Of a stretch of DNA of 43,571 nucleotides, positions 1 to 11,782 are shown piece after piece (position 1 is the stretch's first letter; the number at the start of each line of letters is the position of its first letter). This stretch comes from Pigoraptor vietnamica (Eukaryota > Opisthokonta > Filasterea): assembly GCA_943704525.1 (NCBI GenBank), contig CALSCQ010001667.1, positions 1 through 43,571 on the forward strand, read 5' to 3'. The notes under the pieces are model-generated. The model was not told where the DNA came from. It ran no database searches and saw only the letters and a program-made list of their open reading frames with translations. The translations under genes were made by a program, and so were the position numbers.

Positions 1-1240
1 CCCCCCTCCCTTATCCAGTTGATGCCCTCATGCCCCTGCCATTGCCACGCCCTACCCACCAAAGGCCTCCATGATCGTGTTTGCCTCCATAATCTGCTGC
101 TCAATCCACTGCGGGTTCTGCGTCACCGCCGTCAGGTACTGCAGGATGAGCTTGGTCGTCTCCGTCTGCGCGGGAAAAAGAAAGGCGCGGGAATGGGGGT
201 GAGCCACGCACAAGGAAGGCGGTTGTTTTTCGCACAGTAACTAGTTACAGCTCGGAAGGAATATGTAAGTTGACTAGCTCACACAGCATTATTCGTCGCA
301 CATACACTCCCTCACCCCAGGCAACACAAGCGCGCACGCACACACACACACACGCCACGCACCTTTCCGGCGCCGCTCTCTCCGCTGATGATGACCGACT
401 GGTTCATCGGGGTGACCTTGATGTTGTCGTACGCTGCTTCGGCCGTCGCAAAAATGTGCGGCGGAAGAATGCCAATGCGCTTCCCAGAGTACTTTGTGAC
501 CATGTCCTATGAAGGGGGCGCCGGTCCGAATCAGATGGCCGAACAGAGAAACGCTCCCACACACGTGCATCGTGCACTCTCGAGTCTGAACAGAGTTGTT
601 ACACGCATGCCCTCGATGCAAAGTAGCGACTGCGCATCGTGCGACAGACACACGCACAAACGCGACAGACACACGCACAAACGGCGCATTTCACGCACAT
701 TCTCGAAGATCTTGAGAAACTTGTACGGGTTCACAGCGATGAGAATGGTCCCCGTGAACGTCTGCGCGACAAACACGCGGGTGCGGACGATCAGTACGAG
801 CGCATGTGAACATCGTGCAATATAAATAGCCAGAGACTTCAGGGCGACACACACGTGCACCCTCCTCTACAAACGCACCCACGCAGCGCACACCAACACA
901 ATCTGCCAAGCTCAGAGCAACACGTGCGTACAACGCCAACAGTCTTCTTCTTAGCAAAGCGAACGGCACCACGCAGCGCACACCAACAGTCCAAGCGACA
1001 CCCACGTAGATGAGGTCCTTTCCGTAGCGCACTTGGAGGTTCGTGTTGATGACGTCCTCGTCAATCTGGTCAATGGTCGTCATGTCGTCGACGCCATCTT
1101 CCGCTTTCGGCCCTGTGACGACGCAGAAAGCATAGAATGAACAACCACACGAAGTCCAACCCACGCAAAACGCCCTCAAGAGCGCAATCGCCGCCGATTA
1201 CACAGCCAATGTCATTCCAGTAACACCCACGGTCGGCCAT
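1..1240 (-). CDS. Myosin heavy chain, motor domain N-terminal part (partial)
   Basis: Actin-based motor; only the start of the head lies in the window and the gene continues past base 1. Exons from the start: 1240-1231, 1112-1006, 761-699, 506-363, and 165 to about 60. Joined, they give [14 protein letters not shown] and so on, through [10 protein letters not shown], the PPHIFA segment and the P-loop GESGAGKTETTK, to the [10 protein letters not shown] helix. An intron splits the P-loop between GAGK and TETTK. There is no SH3-like N-terminal subdomain, and the GVDDM start resembles short-leader classes such as I, VII, X or XV. The class cannot be set without the tail. The first coding exon is only 10 nt; that choice rests on phase (GAC C joined to GG CCG) and a good GTGGGT donor. 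The last donor, at 59 or 55, is unresolved. It is divergent from RIT1. Sure of myosin, unsure of the extreme N-terminus. Confidence 0.92.
638..681. repeat. Two copies of a 21-bp tandem repeat in a myosin intron
   Basis: The motif GCGACAGACACACGCACAAA occurs twice in a row inside the intron between the VNPYKF exon and the P-loop exon. No function is apparent. Confidence 0.8.
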
Positions 1241-2076
1241 CTTCGAGAGCGCCCGGCAGTGGGCCTCCGATAGCCACGCAAGCCTGCGCACGACGGCGCA
1301 CCCAATGTAAGCACAGTGTTTGCCTCTGCCCACGCCCAATGTTCGCACTCAGGCGCGCCCGTTGACGCCACGCACGAGCGCACACCTTCGGTACGACTGT
1401 CACGGAGGCGGCGCGCACGCGCAAGGCCCCCACGTCCACGCGCACCAGCCTTGCCAAGTACCGGCTTCTCCTATAAGCCGCACTGCGATGTGTCAGCTGT
1501 GGGCGATGGTGCGTGTCTTGCGCATAAGGCAGACCGATCAAAAGAACAAGTGCGACGCTGTGCACGCACAGCAGTGCGAAAGTCACTCACGGTTGCAGCA
1601 GGCGACGGCGACGCCAGGCGACAGCGCAGGCGCAAGGTGTGTGCGTGCGTGTGCGTGTGTCTGCGTGTGTGTGTGCGGTGACCCAATGCTCTGTTTTGTT
1701 TTCAGACGCACAAGCCCATTATTACGCACCAAATTTACTATGAAAAATGTACCAGCCGGATTTTTATTCCATCGCCCATTGCCAATCCGTATACAAATCA
1801 CTTTGCAGTGAGTGACTCAAAAGAGGACCATACATTCACTATTACCACACTGACTCACGACCAAACCCTCGATCCGATGTATTCCTAATTTGGGCCAACA
1901 GCACACGTCTATCCCATATAAGGTAAAATGCGATCGTGACGTCTTATTCGATGGTGTCCAGACAGGTAACGTGACAGTGACCGGCGCGCACATGCACAAA
2001 ACTCTGACGGAGCTATGGACGAAAACGAACGTGCACTCGAACGGCGTATTGAGCACACGGCATTGAGAAAGATGTA
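1241..2076. promoter_or_regulatory. Divergent intergenic region, myosin / RIT1
   Basis: This is 836 bp between the two start codons and must hold both promoters. A CATATAAGG element at about 1915-1923, roughly 155 bp before the RIT1 ATG, is TATA-like. A short (GT)n tract lies at about 1643-1676. No protein-coding exon was recognised; the open frames here look like chance GC-rich frames. Confidence 0.5.
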
Positions 2077-3943
2077 ATGACAGCGTTCGCTACAATGGCG
2101 GCCGCGAGTGAGCTCGACGGCGACGATGACGTGCTGCACCTAGGGAGCCTGAAGGGATCGTCCGTGTACGGGGACATCCGTCAACTCCGCCGCGCCAACA
2201 AAAGCCTCTTCAACCGCCTGTGTTCCGTGGACTATGACGCTCGCTTTGCAGCCGAAGTGCGCGCGCACTGCTTTCCCGCGCTTCCGCTCGTCGCAAATCT
2301 GCGCTGCGGTCTGTGGTATGCGCCGCACTTCGACTCACATGCGTATTTCAAGAGCACGGACGGGCACCCGGGGCAGTGGGACTTCAGCGTGCAGCGACTG
2401 AACTTCCACGTCGCGATGCTGTGTGCGGAGAGGGGCGGATGCGTCGTGCTCGACTCGACGCGCAAGGGGCGCACGCTGCCTGACAGCTTCTCGAAGACGA
2501 TTCCCATTTGGTGCGCCGTGATGAACACGGCCGTTCAACGACACCGCGGGCGAATGCAACACGCACGTACGGGTACAACCCAGAAGGCGCCCACAGTCGA
2601 TGTCGATGTCCGTGCCGAGGGGGACGTGGGAGGAGAAGTCGTGTGGGACTGTACGCTGCACACGCCGCCCTCAGTGGTCAGCGCCTCTGAGCACCAGCAG
2701 ATCGCCGCGCTCATCGGTGCGTTCGCCGACAAGCTCGAGGCTTGCGGGGCAGACATTGGAGCTCTCTCGGCGGCTCTCGCACGACCACTGCGGCCGCTGT
2801 GGATAACGCCCAAGGTGCGTGGGTTTGATGATGTGGACCGGCCGTCAATGGTTCCGATTGTAGCACACGTAGATGTTGAACTATTTGGCGCATTGCGTGT
2901 GCGCTTGTGCTCCCGCTCCGTTGCATGCGTGGTTCGCGCCATATGGTGCGAATGGCGTCGCTCACTTCCTTCGCCTTTCGCAGTCGCGATTGTTTGGCAG
3001 CATGAGCTATTCGTCGCTCGATTTCACCCCCGTCGTCTGCATCAGCGTCTCGGAGCCCGTGTGCGCGGGCAGCCCACCTCCCACCAAGCTGCTGTCCCTC
3101 GACTCGAACGGCGCCAGTTCTGACGCCGACGTGACGTCAATTTCGTTTCCGTATGTGCAGGGCGCGGGGGACGACGAGGAACTGTGGTCGCGTGGGCTTA
3201 CCGCCGCGCTGTTTTGGCGTCACCGTGACGCCATTTTGGCTGCGGGTGCATCGCAGTGCGAGGGCGTCGTGCGCAGCTTCGTCTCTTCGGCGCGGCTACA
3301 TGAGGCTACGAGAGGCGATCGCACGCACGCAGGTTCGAATCCCGACGGGACCGACACAGGCGAGTCGAGGGGGTCTGACAGTCTTGCCGTGGGACAGTAT
3401 GCGTTCGTTCCGGGGACGAACGTGGCCGTTGGGCTCTCGGCAGTCGCAAGTGTAACTGGCGCACGTGACCTGTTCGGCCTCGTCGTTGATTGCACCGCCA
3501 GCGGCGACGGCAGTGACGACAGCGACGGGTGGCGCGTGTGCCTCGGAATTGGGGAGGGAAAACGCCACCGGACTCAGCTACGGGACGCCCTTCCGCGCGC
3601 GTGTGTCGCGGTGAAGAACGCTCTCGTCTCCGAACGACGGGTGCTGGTGTGCTGCGCAAGCGGCTCTGACGTTTCGGTGGCAGTGGCCATAGCGGCGCTC
3701 TTGTATTTGCGGGACGCCGTCGGCGGGCCGGATATCGGTGACGGGCTACGCAGCTGTGCGGGTGCGGCGGTGTCTGAATCCGGCACCACCGATGGCGCTC
3801 TGAAGGACGGAAAGGGGCGCGTGGACTGGAAGGCGGGCGTGTCGCGAGTGCTCACGCGCGTCGCCGCTGTGTGGCCGGCTGCACGTCCCTCGCGCGCCAG
3901 CCTCAAAGCGGTGCGTCTCTTTCTCAGCGACGCTGCAGGGTGA
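2077..3943 (+). CDS. RIT1: RIT1, initiator tRNA A64 2'-O-ribosyl phosphate transferase
   Basis: The family adds a 2'-O-ribosyl phosphate to A64 of initiator tRNA-Met, which keeps it out of elongation. Known in fungi and plants. Two exons, 2077-2814 and 2984-3943, joined in phase 0 with a GTGCGT...CAG intron, give 565 aa (the yeast protein is about 513). Family landmarks are the N-terminal SVYGDIRQLRRANKSLFNRL stretch (near residue 29), CGLWYAPHF, the STDGHPGQWDFSVQRLN block and the LDSTRKGRTLPDSFSKTIPIW block. The C-terminal half ends in the phosphatase-like segment VLVCCASGSDVSVAVAIA and the PSRASLKAV helix, as in yeast Rit1. An alternative start is the ATG at 2095 (MAAASE). Gly/Ser/Asp-rich insertions before the C-terminal domain account for the extra length. 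No neighbour suggests co-regulation. Confidence 0.93.
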
Positions 3944-4784
3944 TATGGCGGCGCCAATGTCTCTTTGTGCGACTTCGTGACTTTGTCGACCGGTCAGAGT
4001 GGAAGCACGCGCGGGCGTAAGTGCATAGCCATTCATCGGGCGAAGGCCTCTTGCAAATCGAAAGGCTTCAGAGACTTCCGGACCTCCAGTTTTGGGGCGG
4101 CCACCGTATAATCCATCGATTTCGACGCGGACGGAAGTGAAGACCACCGACTTTCCCGACGTGCAGAACCCGCGCGGACGATCGGCTGCGTGGCGCATGA
4201 CAGCTGTGCGTGCGCGTATTGTCGTCTCATACGTCTGGCGTCAGCGCCGCAATATTTTTTTTTTTTTCCAGTTTTGCGGCCATGTTGCTAGCGAGGGCGC
4301 GAACCAGGGAAAAAATATTACCACAATTACTTTGAATTCTTGCGTTTCGCATTTTGAAGAGCAAACGAATCCCTCGCTCTCTCCGAGGATTGTGGCCAGC
4401 AATCTGTGCGTCTCTTTCTGTAATGTGCGCAACTCAAGACTTGTCAATGATCGGGCCAATCTGACTCAGCCTGCTGTTACTGTTACTGTTACAGTAAAGG
4501 GTCAGTTCACTTGCCAATTGAAAAACAAAAGGCGCTCCCAAAGTCATCACAGGCACAACGCAAAGAACATCGTGCTCTTCATTGCACGCCGGCGGCGCTG
4601 ATTGAAAGAGTGACAGAGCCGCCGCGAACGAAAAAACCTCAAAGACTGGAGGAGACGAAAGGTATTCGCAAACGACTGCAACGGGACGCGAACGGAAAAC
4701 CACAAACACGAAGACAGGCACCCGACGCACAGCCGTCGCAGTCGCACTAATGCGGCCACTATTCAGCAACTGTTGTCGGCCATT
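3944..4784. other. Convergent 3' intergenic region RIT1 / ATG4
   Basis: 841 bp between two stop codons. It holds a T-run at about 4255-4268 and a short GTTACT repeat near 4480. Frames of up to 169 codons exist on both strands, but none resembles a family or has splice support. I see no gene in it. Confidence 0.5.
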
Positions 4785-6972
4785 TCAGCAAAATTCGTAC
4801 TCGTCGTCTTCGGTGCGGTCGTCGTCGGAGGGTGCCGCAAAGTCCTCCGATTGGTCGAAATCGGGCGCGCGGTCAAGCACGGAGAACAGCGCCGGATCGC
4901 TTCCGCCGTGCACCTGCGAGAAGGAGACGTGAGACACGCGCGACCGACACGCGAACAGCCTATTTACTTTCCGCATGGACGTACGAAAGAGACAAAAGGA
5001 GTGCGAACGGGCACTGGACCCTTACCGTTCCGTCCATTGCGGCGCACAGAGACGCAAAGTCGGCGCGGTCGGCGCAGTAAAAGCCGACGCAGATCGAGGG
5101 GTCGATGTCCTCAATGCGCATGCGGCTGACGGCGTCGCAGTGGACCGTCTGCGCAAGAGCGACAGGGATAGCCTTGTAAGGACACAATTGGAAGGCGCCA
5201 CAGTGGAGAAGCGTCTCACATCGCCACACACAATACAACCGCGCATATGTCACACAAATGTGGATACACACAACACAAGGGAAGCCATGCACCACCTCTT
5301 CCACACGCCGCCCACAACGACACACCCATCGTCGACAAATTACGTAAAGCCGGAGCAAACGCAGGCGCAGCTCAAACGGACAAACTCACGTCGAGGCTGT
5401 CGCGCAGGTTCTCCTGGGTAATTGCGGGCAGCACTTGGTGCGGATCAAAATAGATGAGCGAATCGCCTGCAGAAAAAGGGTCGGCTTATGTTAGGGGTGC
5501 TCGCACAAGAGAGAGTACAATGGGAGTGCAACGACGCCACTGCGTCACCCGTCCGGACTCACCCTGCACACCGACAAAGTAGTGCGCCGCATTCGGCTTG
5601 CCGCCAATAATGCCAACCGTCTGCTTCAACGAAAACACGGCCTGCGCATCGCAATAGAAAGACTTAGCACTCACAACACACACACGCAAACACAGGCGCG
5701 TCAAACTCGAGGGCATTGGCGCAATGAGACAAACACACGAGTCGAACAGGCGAGAACCACACAAGACTGCTACACGCGCGAAGGGCGCTATCCGCACCGC
5801 CCACACACCCGGAGGCGGCCAGCGTACACCGTGTTGATCTTATCGAGGCCCAGGCGGAGAGGGACGAGCAAGAGCAGCGCATGCGAGCCCTGATCCTGCG
5901 CCGCGCGGTCCGCGTAGAGCACGCCGTCCATCGCAATGTGCACAGAAAACGGCCGCTGCGCTCCAATCTCGTTGATGAGCGACCTGTGCCGAAGGGGAGG
6001 GAAGGGTCAGAACTGGCCGCGGGAGCAGAATGCAGGGGACGGCGAAGAAAGCGCCATGCGCTTTGGAAATTAAACACGGTGTGCGGGAGGAAGGCGTACG
6101 AAACGCGCATCCAAAACAGAAGGACGATAAAGGAAATGCTCTCATGCACAACGGAGCATGCACGCATCCCGCCAGCACCGAAGCCGCCGCTCACGTGACC
6201 GCACTCGCCTCATGACCTGTGCCATGGTTGTCGGGCCAAACCACTGTCCGATGCGCTTGTCGAACTTTGCGCCGCGCTCGGCCACGCGGTGTATCGAGAA
6301 GAGGGCCTCGGGAACGTCCATGAACAGCGACACGATGCGCAGGTACTCGGGGGACGGCGAGGGCTCGCGCTGCACACGCCAGTCTGCGCGAACGGGGGGA
6401 AGGAGGAAAGAGAGCAATCAGGGGACAATTGAGAATGGCCCACAATGAAGACGGCACGTGACAAACCACGCCCATGTGGCCTGGGATGCGACGGGCAGGA
6501 ACAGTGGCAGTGAACGCCTGCACGCACCTCGACCCAGCGTGCGCACGACGAGGGCCTGCGCGAGCATCATCTGCCCGCAGCGCAGCATGCAGCCCCAGCC
6601 GGCGTCCGTCTGGTACAAGCTGCCGCCAATCGCACGGAAGTTGGCGCGGTACGCAAACCATAGCCGCGACCGAAAGTCTTCAATCACCGCAGCCTCCTCT
6701 GTGCGTGCGTCACGTGAGCGGGTCTCGCACTGTACGGCCCACAGTGCATCCATCACACTCGTGCCAATAAACAGGCGCACCGAGACAGATGAAAAGTCGC
6801 AAGACGGTACTGAGACACGAACACTTGCAATACGAGTGCGGAGGGCAACACCCACGCTCAGGGAGGACGTACTCGCGGCCAAGCAGCCACACGGAGCCGC
6901 TGGCGCCCATTCCGCCGGACATGTTATGACCGATACTGCGCATGTGTCGGAAGTGCACATCAGTCACACACG

Positions 6973-7021
<49 letters not shown>

Positions 7022-7046
7022 CACAGAGCACACACACACAGCACAG

Positions 7047-7111
<65 letters not shown>

Positions 7112-7569
7112 TTGCAACTCGTGCTACAAACGCACGATATAGTAATCGACACCCACGCCCTGGCGGCTGCGGATATCTCGACGGCCGCGCGCTGGCCCAG
7201 CTGTCGCGCCTCCGAGCCCAGTTTCACGGCGCGGGGTACGAGCACCGCGCGGCACAGGCGAGTGAGAAGCGACCCAAAGAAGAAGACGCACGACGCGGAC
7301 GATGCAGACGAGCGCCTCCCGTCCGGCGGCCTGGCGAGATAGTCGCCGCTGGTGGCAGAGTGGAAGCTGTCGAGCGACACGCCTTCGCACCGGCAGCACT
7401 CGCGTCCGCAGTCGCGGCAGCGGGGCGCGTCAACGGGAACAGCAGGCCGGTCGAGGTCCTCTGTTGTGGTGATAATAACACTCCTACGTGAGATTATAGT
7501 GTACGACTGCGTGTCCGAGAGGGACGAGGACCGGCGGGTGTCGTCAGCGCCCGCAGTGGCACCGCCCAT
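4785..7569 (-). CDS. ATG4: ATG4 autophagy cysteine protease
   Basis: ATG4 trims the C-terminus of ATG8/LC3 and later delipidates ATG8-PE. Nine exons: 7569-7157, 6935-6856, 6698-6528, 6383-6209, 5983-5809, 5641-5563, 5466-5390, 5148-5026 and 4913-4785, giving 473 aa. The catalytic Cys sits in TDAGWGCMLRCGQM (exon 3), with LGRDWRV and WFGPTTMAQVM after it. The catalytic Asp and His are in YFDPHQ (exon 7). The GIIGGKPNAAHYF loop and DPSICVGFYC also match ATG4B. The N-terminal 138-residue exon carries a Cys cluster (CRDCGRECCRC) not expected in the family. The C-terminus is acidic and ends D-D-E-Y-E-F-C; it is tail-like but not a standard LIR. The intron between exons 4 and 5 needs a GC donor (AG|GCGAGT). 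Intron 1 (6936-7156) is mostly (CA)n on the + strand. Confidence 0.95.
6976..7110. repeat. (CA)n microsatellite in ATG4 intron 1
   Basis: Two pure CA runs (about 6977-7020 and 7049-7110) are separated by GCACAGAG interruptions. On the gene's sense strand this is (GT)n. It fills most of a 221-nt intron whose flanking exons join in frame. Confidence 0.97.
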
Positions 7570-8022
7570 GAGCCGTCATTCGGGCGCCGTCGGCACACGC
7601 GCGCGCTCGCACTAAGGTCCAGGTCGCTTGCACACTCGAGGGCGTTTGCGATGAGATGAGAACTGGACAGATGCCGGGAGTAACCCGCGAAATGCCCTCC
7701 GAACGGACTTGAGAGCGAGCGGAGGAAGACCCGTTGGTGCAAGCTGTGCGCACGTGTGCGTGTGCGTGTGCGTGTGCGTGTGCGTGTGTGTCCGTCCATC
7801 GTCACCACTTATTTCGATGCGTCAACCATGCCCAATCCTCAATTTCAAATTTATCAAAAACCCTACTTCTTACACACTCTGTCAGTCTCACTGAACATCA
7901 CGATAGAGTGCGTTTCATTGGCACACCCCTTTTTCCAGCAACACGGAACTTGAAGGAGCTCAACGGCGCTCGCACCACAGCGATGCAGTTCCTTCTAGTC
8001 CCTAGACACACGCACACTTCCT
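7570..8022. other. Intergenic region between DAW1 stop and ATG4 start
   Basis: 453 bp with both genes on the minus strand, so it carries the DAW1 3' end and the ATG4 promoter. It includes a TGCGTG hexamer array at about 7752-7793. No coding exon was recognised. Confidence 0.5.
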
Positions 8023-10435
8023 TCAGCGCCATATCCGACACGTGTTGTCTTTCGAGCCTGCGTGCGCGTAATTTTGTGAGAAGGAGCGTCGAAATCGACG
8101 GATTGAGATTTCGAACGGCGCAGCCCACGCAACACCGACATACCCGTGATGATCGTGTCGCCTTCGTAGTTAAAAGCACAGCTGAAAATGTCGTCCGTGT
8201 GTCCCTCGAAAATCTGCAGAGAAATGGGGGGTGGGTGAGAAGTCCGACAGAGCAACTGAGGGCGACCGCAAGTGCAAACACGCACCTGCAGGCATTCGCC
8301 CGATTCCGGGTCCCACAGCCGCGCCGTCTTGTCGCTGCTCGCTGTCAACACGCGCGACCCCTGCGGGTTGTACACCACCTGCGACCGCGCACAGGCGTAA
8401 GACGATGCACGCAGACAGGCGCCAACAAACGGGGGCTTCGAAACGCGCGTTCGCTCGTACAAAGCTGCAGCCAAGTGAGGGCGTTCATTCGCGCCAGTGA
8501 TCTACTCCCACTTCCCCGGATTTCCTACTCTGCCGCCCACGCCCCCGCCCCACTTGCCTTTGAGATCTCGCTCTCGTGCCCAATCATCGTCGCCACGCAC
8601 GCGTGCGTCATCGTGTTGTACACGCGCGCCGTTCCGTCGGCGGACCCCGTTACCACGCGGCTGCCCGTCAGATTGAACGACGCATCGAGCACCTCGTCCG
8701 TGTGACCCCTGCGACCACAGCGACGCCCGCATCAGCTCAAGAACACTCCCCACAGCCACTCTCTTGACCCAATGCCCAATCCAAAAGGGATGCTCCCAAC
8801 ACACACACACTACGCCGACACATGCACGCACACAACAGTAACGTCGCGCAGTCCCTCAGTGCCCACACACGGCCATGGCAGCACCGGAACAGCCGCGCAC
8901 GCGACCCACCTCAGCGTTGTGACGCACTGTCCCTGACCGACGTCCCATAGCTTGCACGTCTTGTCCATCGAGCCAGTGCATATGAGATTGCCCTCCCAGT
9001 TGAACTGCGCCGCCGAGATCTCGCCGCGGTGGCCGATGAGCGCGTGCACTCGCCTGATACGGAAATGTGTGTGAGACACAGAGCCATTCAGCACTCAAGA
9101 GCGCAGACACTACCTTTAACCCAAAACACACTCGGGAACATACGCGCATACAAGTGCGCACACGCGCACGCAGCAACCCACTTTCCGGAGCGGACGTCCC
9201 AAATGGACACGGTATGATCGAAGGATCCCGTGAGGAGGAGGTTGTTGGCGTTGTTGAACTGGAGAATAATGATCTCCGCCGAGTGGCCCTGCGCGCGCAG
9301 ACATCAGAGGGTGAGTGACTGAGCCACATTGCGCCCATTTCGTCAGAGGTGAGAGAGGAATGGGGGATTGCTGCGTGGGCGGCCGCCACATCGCCACCCA
9401 CCAGCAGCGAGCACACTTCCGTCCCCGTCTCAACGTCCCACAGCTTGGCGGTGCTGTCCATGCTGCCCGTCGCCACGACGGTGCTCTGCGAGTTGAAGTT
9501 CACGCACACGACCTCCGCCGTGTGCCCCTTGAACGTCGTGTAACACTTGCCCGTCTCCGCACTCCACAGCTGCGTCAAAGCGCGCAGTGTGAGCTAACCG
9601 GGCAGCGGGAGCTCCAATTCGCATCACCCTACGCCCACAACAACAACGCACGCGACGCAAAGTATTTCCAAAGTCCACGACCACCCACCTTGCACGTCTT
9701 GTCGAATGAGCCCGTCGCAATCTTGTCACTGCGACAGAATGACCAGCCATTCAGTGGCCCATGAATAAAGAGAGCGCAGAGAGCCAGACGTCCTGCACAC
9801 ACACACACCAAAGATCACAACACACACACAAAGAGGGCACAACGCACCCGTAAGGGTTGTTGAATGCGATGGCGTAAACGACGTTCTTGTGTCCCTCGAG
9901 TGTGAACAGCTCTTCGCCAGACGCAGTGTCCCACACTTTGCAGGTGCGGTCGTAGCTGCCCGTGATGAACCTGCGCAGCGCAGCCCTTGAGTCACTCCCG
10001 CGCACGCACAACTACACAGACACAGACACAGACACAGACACAGACACACACGGACACACACACGCACACAGATACGCAATTGCGCCCACATTTAGAGGCG
10101 TGCAGGGACGCCCAGACGCATATGCATCCCCACGCACGCCGCATAGGCAGAGGTTCAGAAGTGACAGCGAGCGCACTCACTTTGAGCCAGACTTGTTGAA
10201 GCCGACATTTGTGAGTGGCAAAATATGCGCCGTAAGCACTTTGAAGAGATAAAACTGGCGGTCGTCCGTCCGCGAGAGCTTGTATTGAAGCTCTGCGCGT
10301 GTTACGCGCAGGGGTTGGCGCACGCAGACACACAGAGAGCTCCCTCTCTGAAGCAGAGTTGATGATTCACACCCCTATGACTGCATATGAAACTAAGACA
10401 TCTCAACTAGTATGTGCACACACGCACACACACAC

Positions 10436-10492
<57 letters not shown>

Positions 10493-11086
10493 CACACACA
10501 ACCCACTCTGCAGCAGGTTGAGGACCTGCTCCTTTCGTGTGGGCGGAATGAGCGGCTCCTGTTCGCATATCGCATCCGCAATGGGCTCAAGCTTCGACCT
10601 GACCGCAGTACAGACATGGCGACACGTGAGTGGGAGAGCGGTGCGCAAAGTGACCCATACTCATGCTATGGGACTTCACATTCATGTTCGAGTTCTAGCG
10701 CATCGTAACGTCCCTCAGCGCACTGCGGGCGGCAACACAAAACCCCAGTGGCAACACAACACCCACGTCGGCGAGAGGTCGAGAAGGTCGATGGACTTGG
10801 TCTTGACAGCCCCAGAGTGCGATTCGCACTCCAACAAAATTCCTGCGCAACGGCCGTTCAGTCACGTACCATTCGCTCAGAGTCATTGTCACAAGCGCGC
10901 AAAGTCGGCGTGCGAAGCGCAAAAGCTCATACAAGTGCGCGAGAGGCCGTTTCGACAAAAGAAGGCTCAGGGCACTCGAAGACAGCACGCAACCGATGCG
11001 AGGGAACACAGGACACTCAGGTCACACACAATCGCCCACAACCCACCCGGCGGATAATAGCGGAGGAGAAAGCGCTTGAGACGCAT
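8023..11086 (-). CDS. DAW1: DAW1 / ODA16, WD40 adaptor for ciliary dynein
   Basis: The family links outer-arm dynein to IFT for delivery into cilia. Thirteen exons: 11086-11047, 10842-10767, 10598-10507, 10292-10181, 9970-9848, 9728-9689, 9569-9402, 9288-9182, 9053-8910, 8708-8558, 8378-8286, 8213-8144 and 8057-8023. They join in frame to 416 aa, against about 415 in human. The start [14 protein letters not shown] and [10 protein letters not shown] are the diagnostic N-terminal segment. [20 protein letters not shown] precedes a ring of about eight WD repeats ([112 protein letters not shown]-stop). The intron after EISK uses a GC donor (AG|GCAAGT). Near-identical length and unbroken repeats suggest a functional gene and therefore a motile cilium. 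Confidence 0.97.
10014..10050. repeat. (ACAGAC)n hexamer tract in DAW1 intron 4
   Basis: About six ACAGAC units in tandem, followed by CA-rich sequence, within intron 9971-10180. No function inferred. Confidence 0.85.
10416..10502. repeat. (CA)n microsatellite in DAW1 intron 3
   Basis: CA dinucleotides with a few CG interruptions, lying directly next to the 5' splice site of this minus-strand gene. The sense intron therefore starts with a donor followed by (TG)n. Confidence 0.95.
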
Positions 11087-11358
11087 GGCCAGCGGCCGCC
11101 GACGCAGCACGCGCCGCGGCACGCACGCGCAACGTACACAGACCTCCGCACGTGCACGCAATGCGGCACTAGGGGTCGCGAGGCGTAGAAACCAGGTGTT
11201 CCGCAGCAGTCGAACCCACGAGCGGCCGCTCCCTCACAGTGTCGAATGCGTGCAGTAATGATATGGCGTCCACGACTTGAAGCCTCCACGACTTAGAGTG
11301 TTCGCTGTGAGTTTTTGTCGCACGTGCGTGTGTGTGTGCGTGTGTGTGTGTATGGTGC

Positions 11359-11407
<49 letters not shown>

Positions 11408-11537
11408 GTGCGCGTGTGTGTGCAGCCGACACATGATGCTGGAATTTCCGATGGCGGTTTATTTATTTACGATGCATCGTAAACCCTTTGTCGAATGTTC
11501 CGAAAGTGTTACGCTTCGACGACCACCGACAACACCA

Positions 11538-11568
<31 letters not shown>

Positions 11569-11782
11569 CACACGCACGCACGCACGCACCATACACACAC
11601 ACACGCACACGCACATCTAACATGACACACACCGCATACAACACAATAGCTATCGCAAGAGAGAGAGCGACTTCTGAGCTGTGAGCGGGACCTCGCGATC
11701 TGCAACATGGCCTGACTGCGACGCACTCGGTTGTCTCGTACGCGTAACTCCCACTGCGCTGTCGGCATGTGAACGGCCACCC
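11087..11782. promoter_or_regulatory. Divergent promoter region DAW1 / Rubicon-like gene
   Basis: 696 bp between two start codons. Its dominant feature is a TG/CA inverted repeat around an 18-bp palindrome, listed separately. No exon was recognised. The promoters of both genes must lie here or in the repeat arms. Confidence 0.5.
11323..11618. repeat. Imperfect inverted repeat with TG/CA arms and central palindrome
   Basis: The left arm (about 11323-11425) is (TG)n with a core TATGGTGCGTGCGTG at 11351-11365. The right arm (about 11534-11618) is (CA)n with the exact reverse complement of that core at 11579-11593. The midpoint of the two cores is 11472. A perfect 18-bp palindrome, TTTACGATGCATCGTAAA, lies at 11466-11483 (midpoint 11474.5). 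The inner 60 bp on either side of the palindrome do not match each other. It could be a hairpin-forming promoter element or a worn small inverted-repeat element; no coding capacity. Confidence 0.75.

Noticed and set aside
3331-3342. Perfect tRNA B-box-like GGTTCGAATCC inside RIT1
   Set aside because: The flanks do not pair as a T-arm stem, and no A box or acceptor stem sits at the right distance. It is in-frame coding sequence.
6458-7342. 294-codon + strand frame over the ATG4 gene
   Set aside because: It is largely a His-Thr translation of the CA repeat and lies opposite conserved ATG4 exons.
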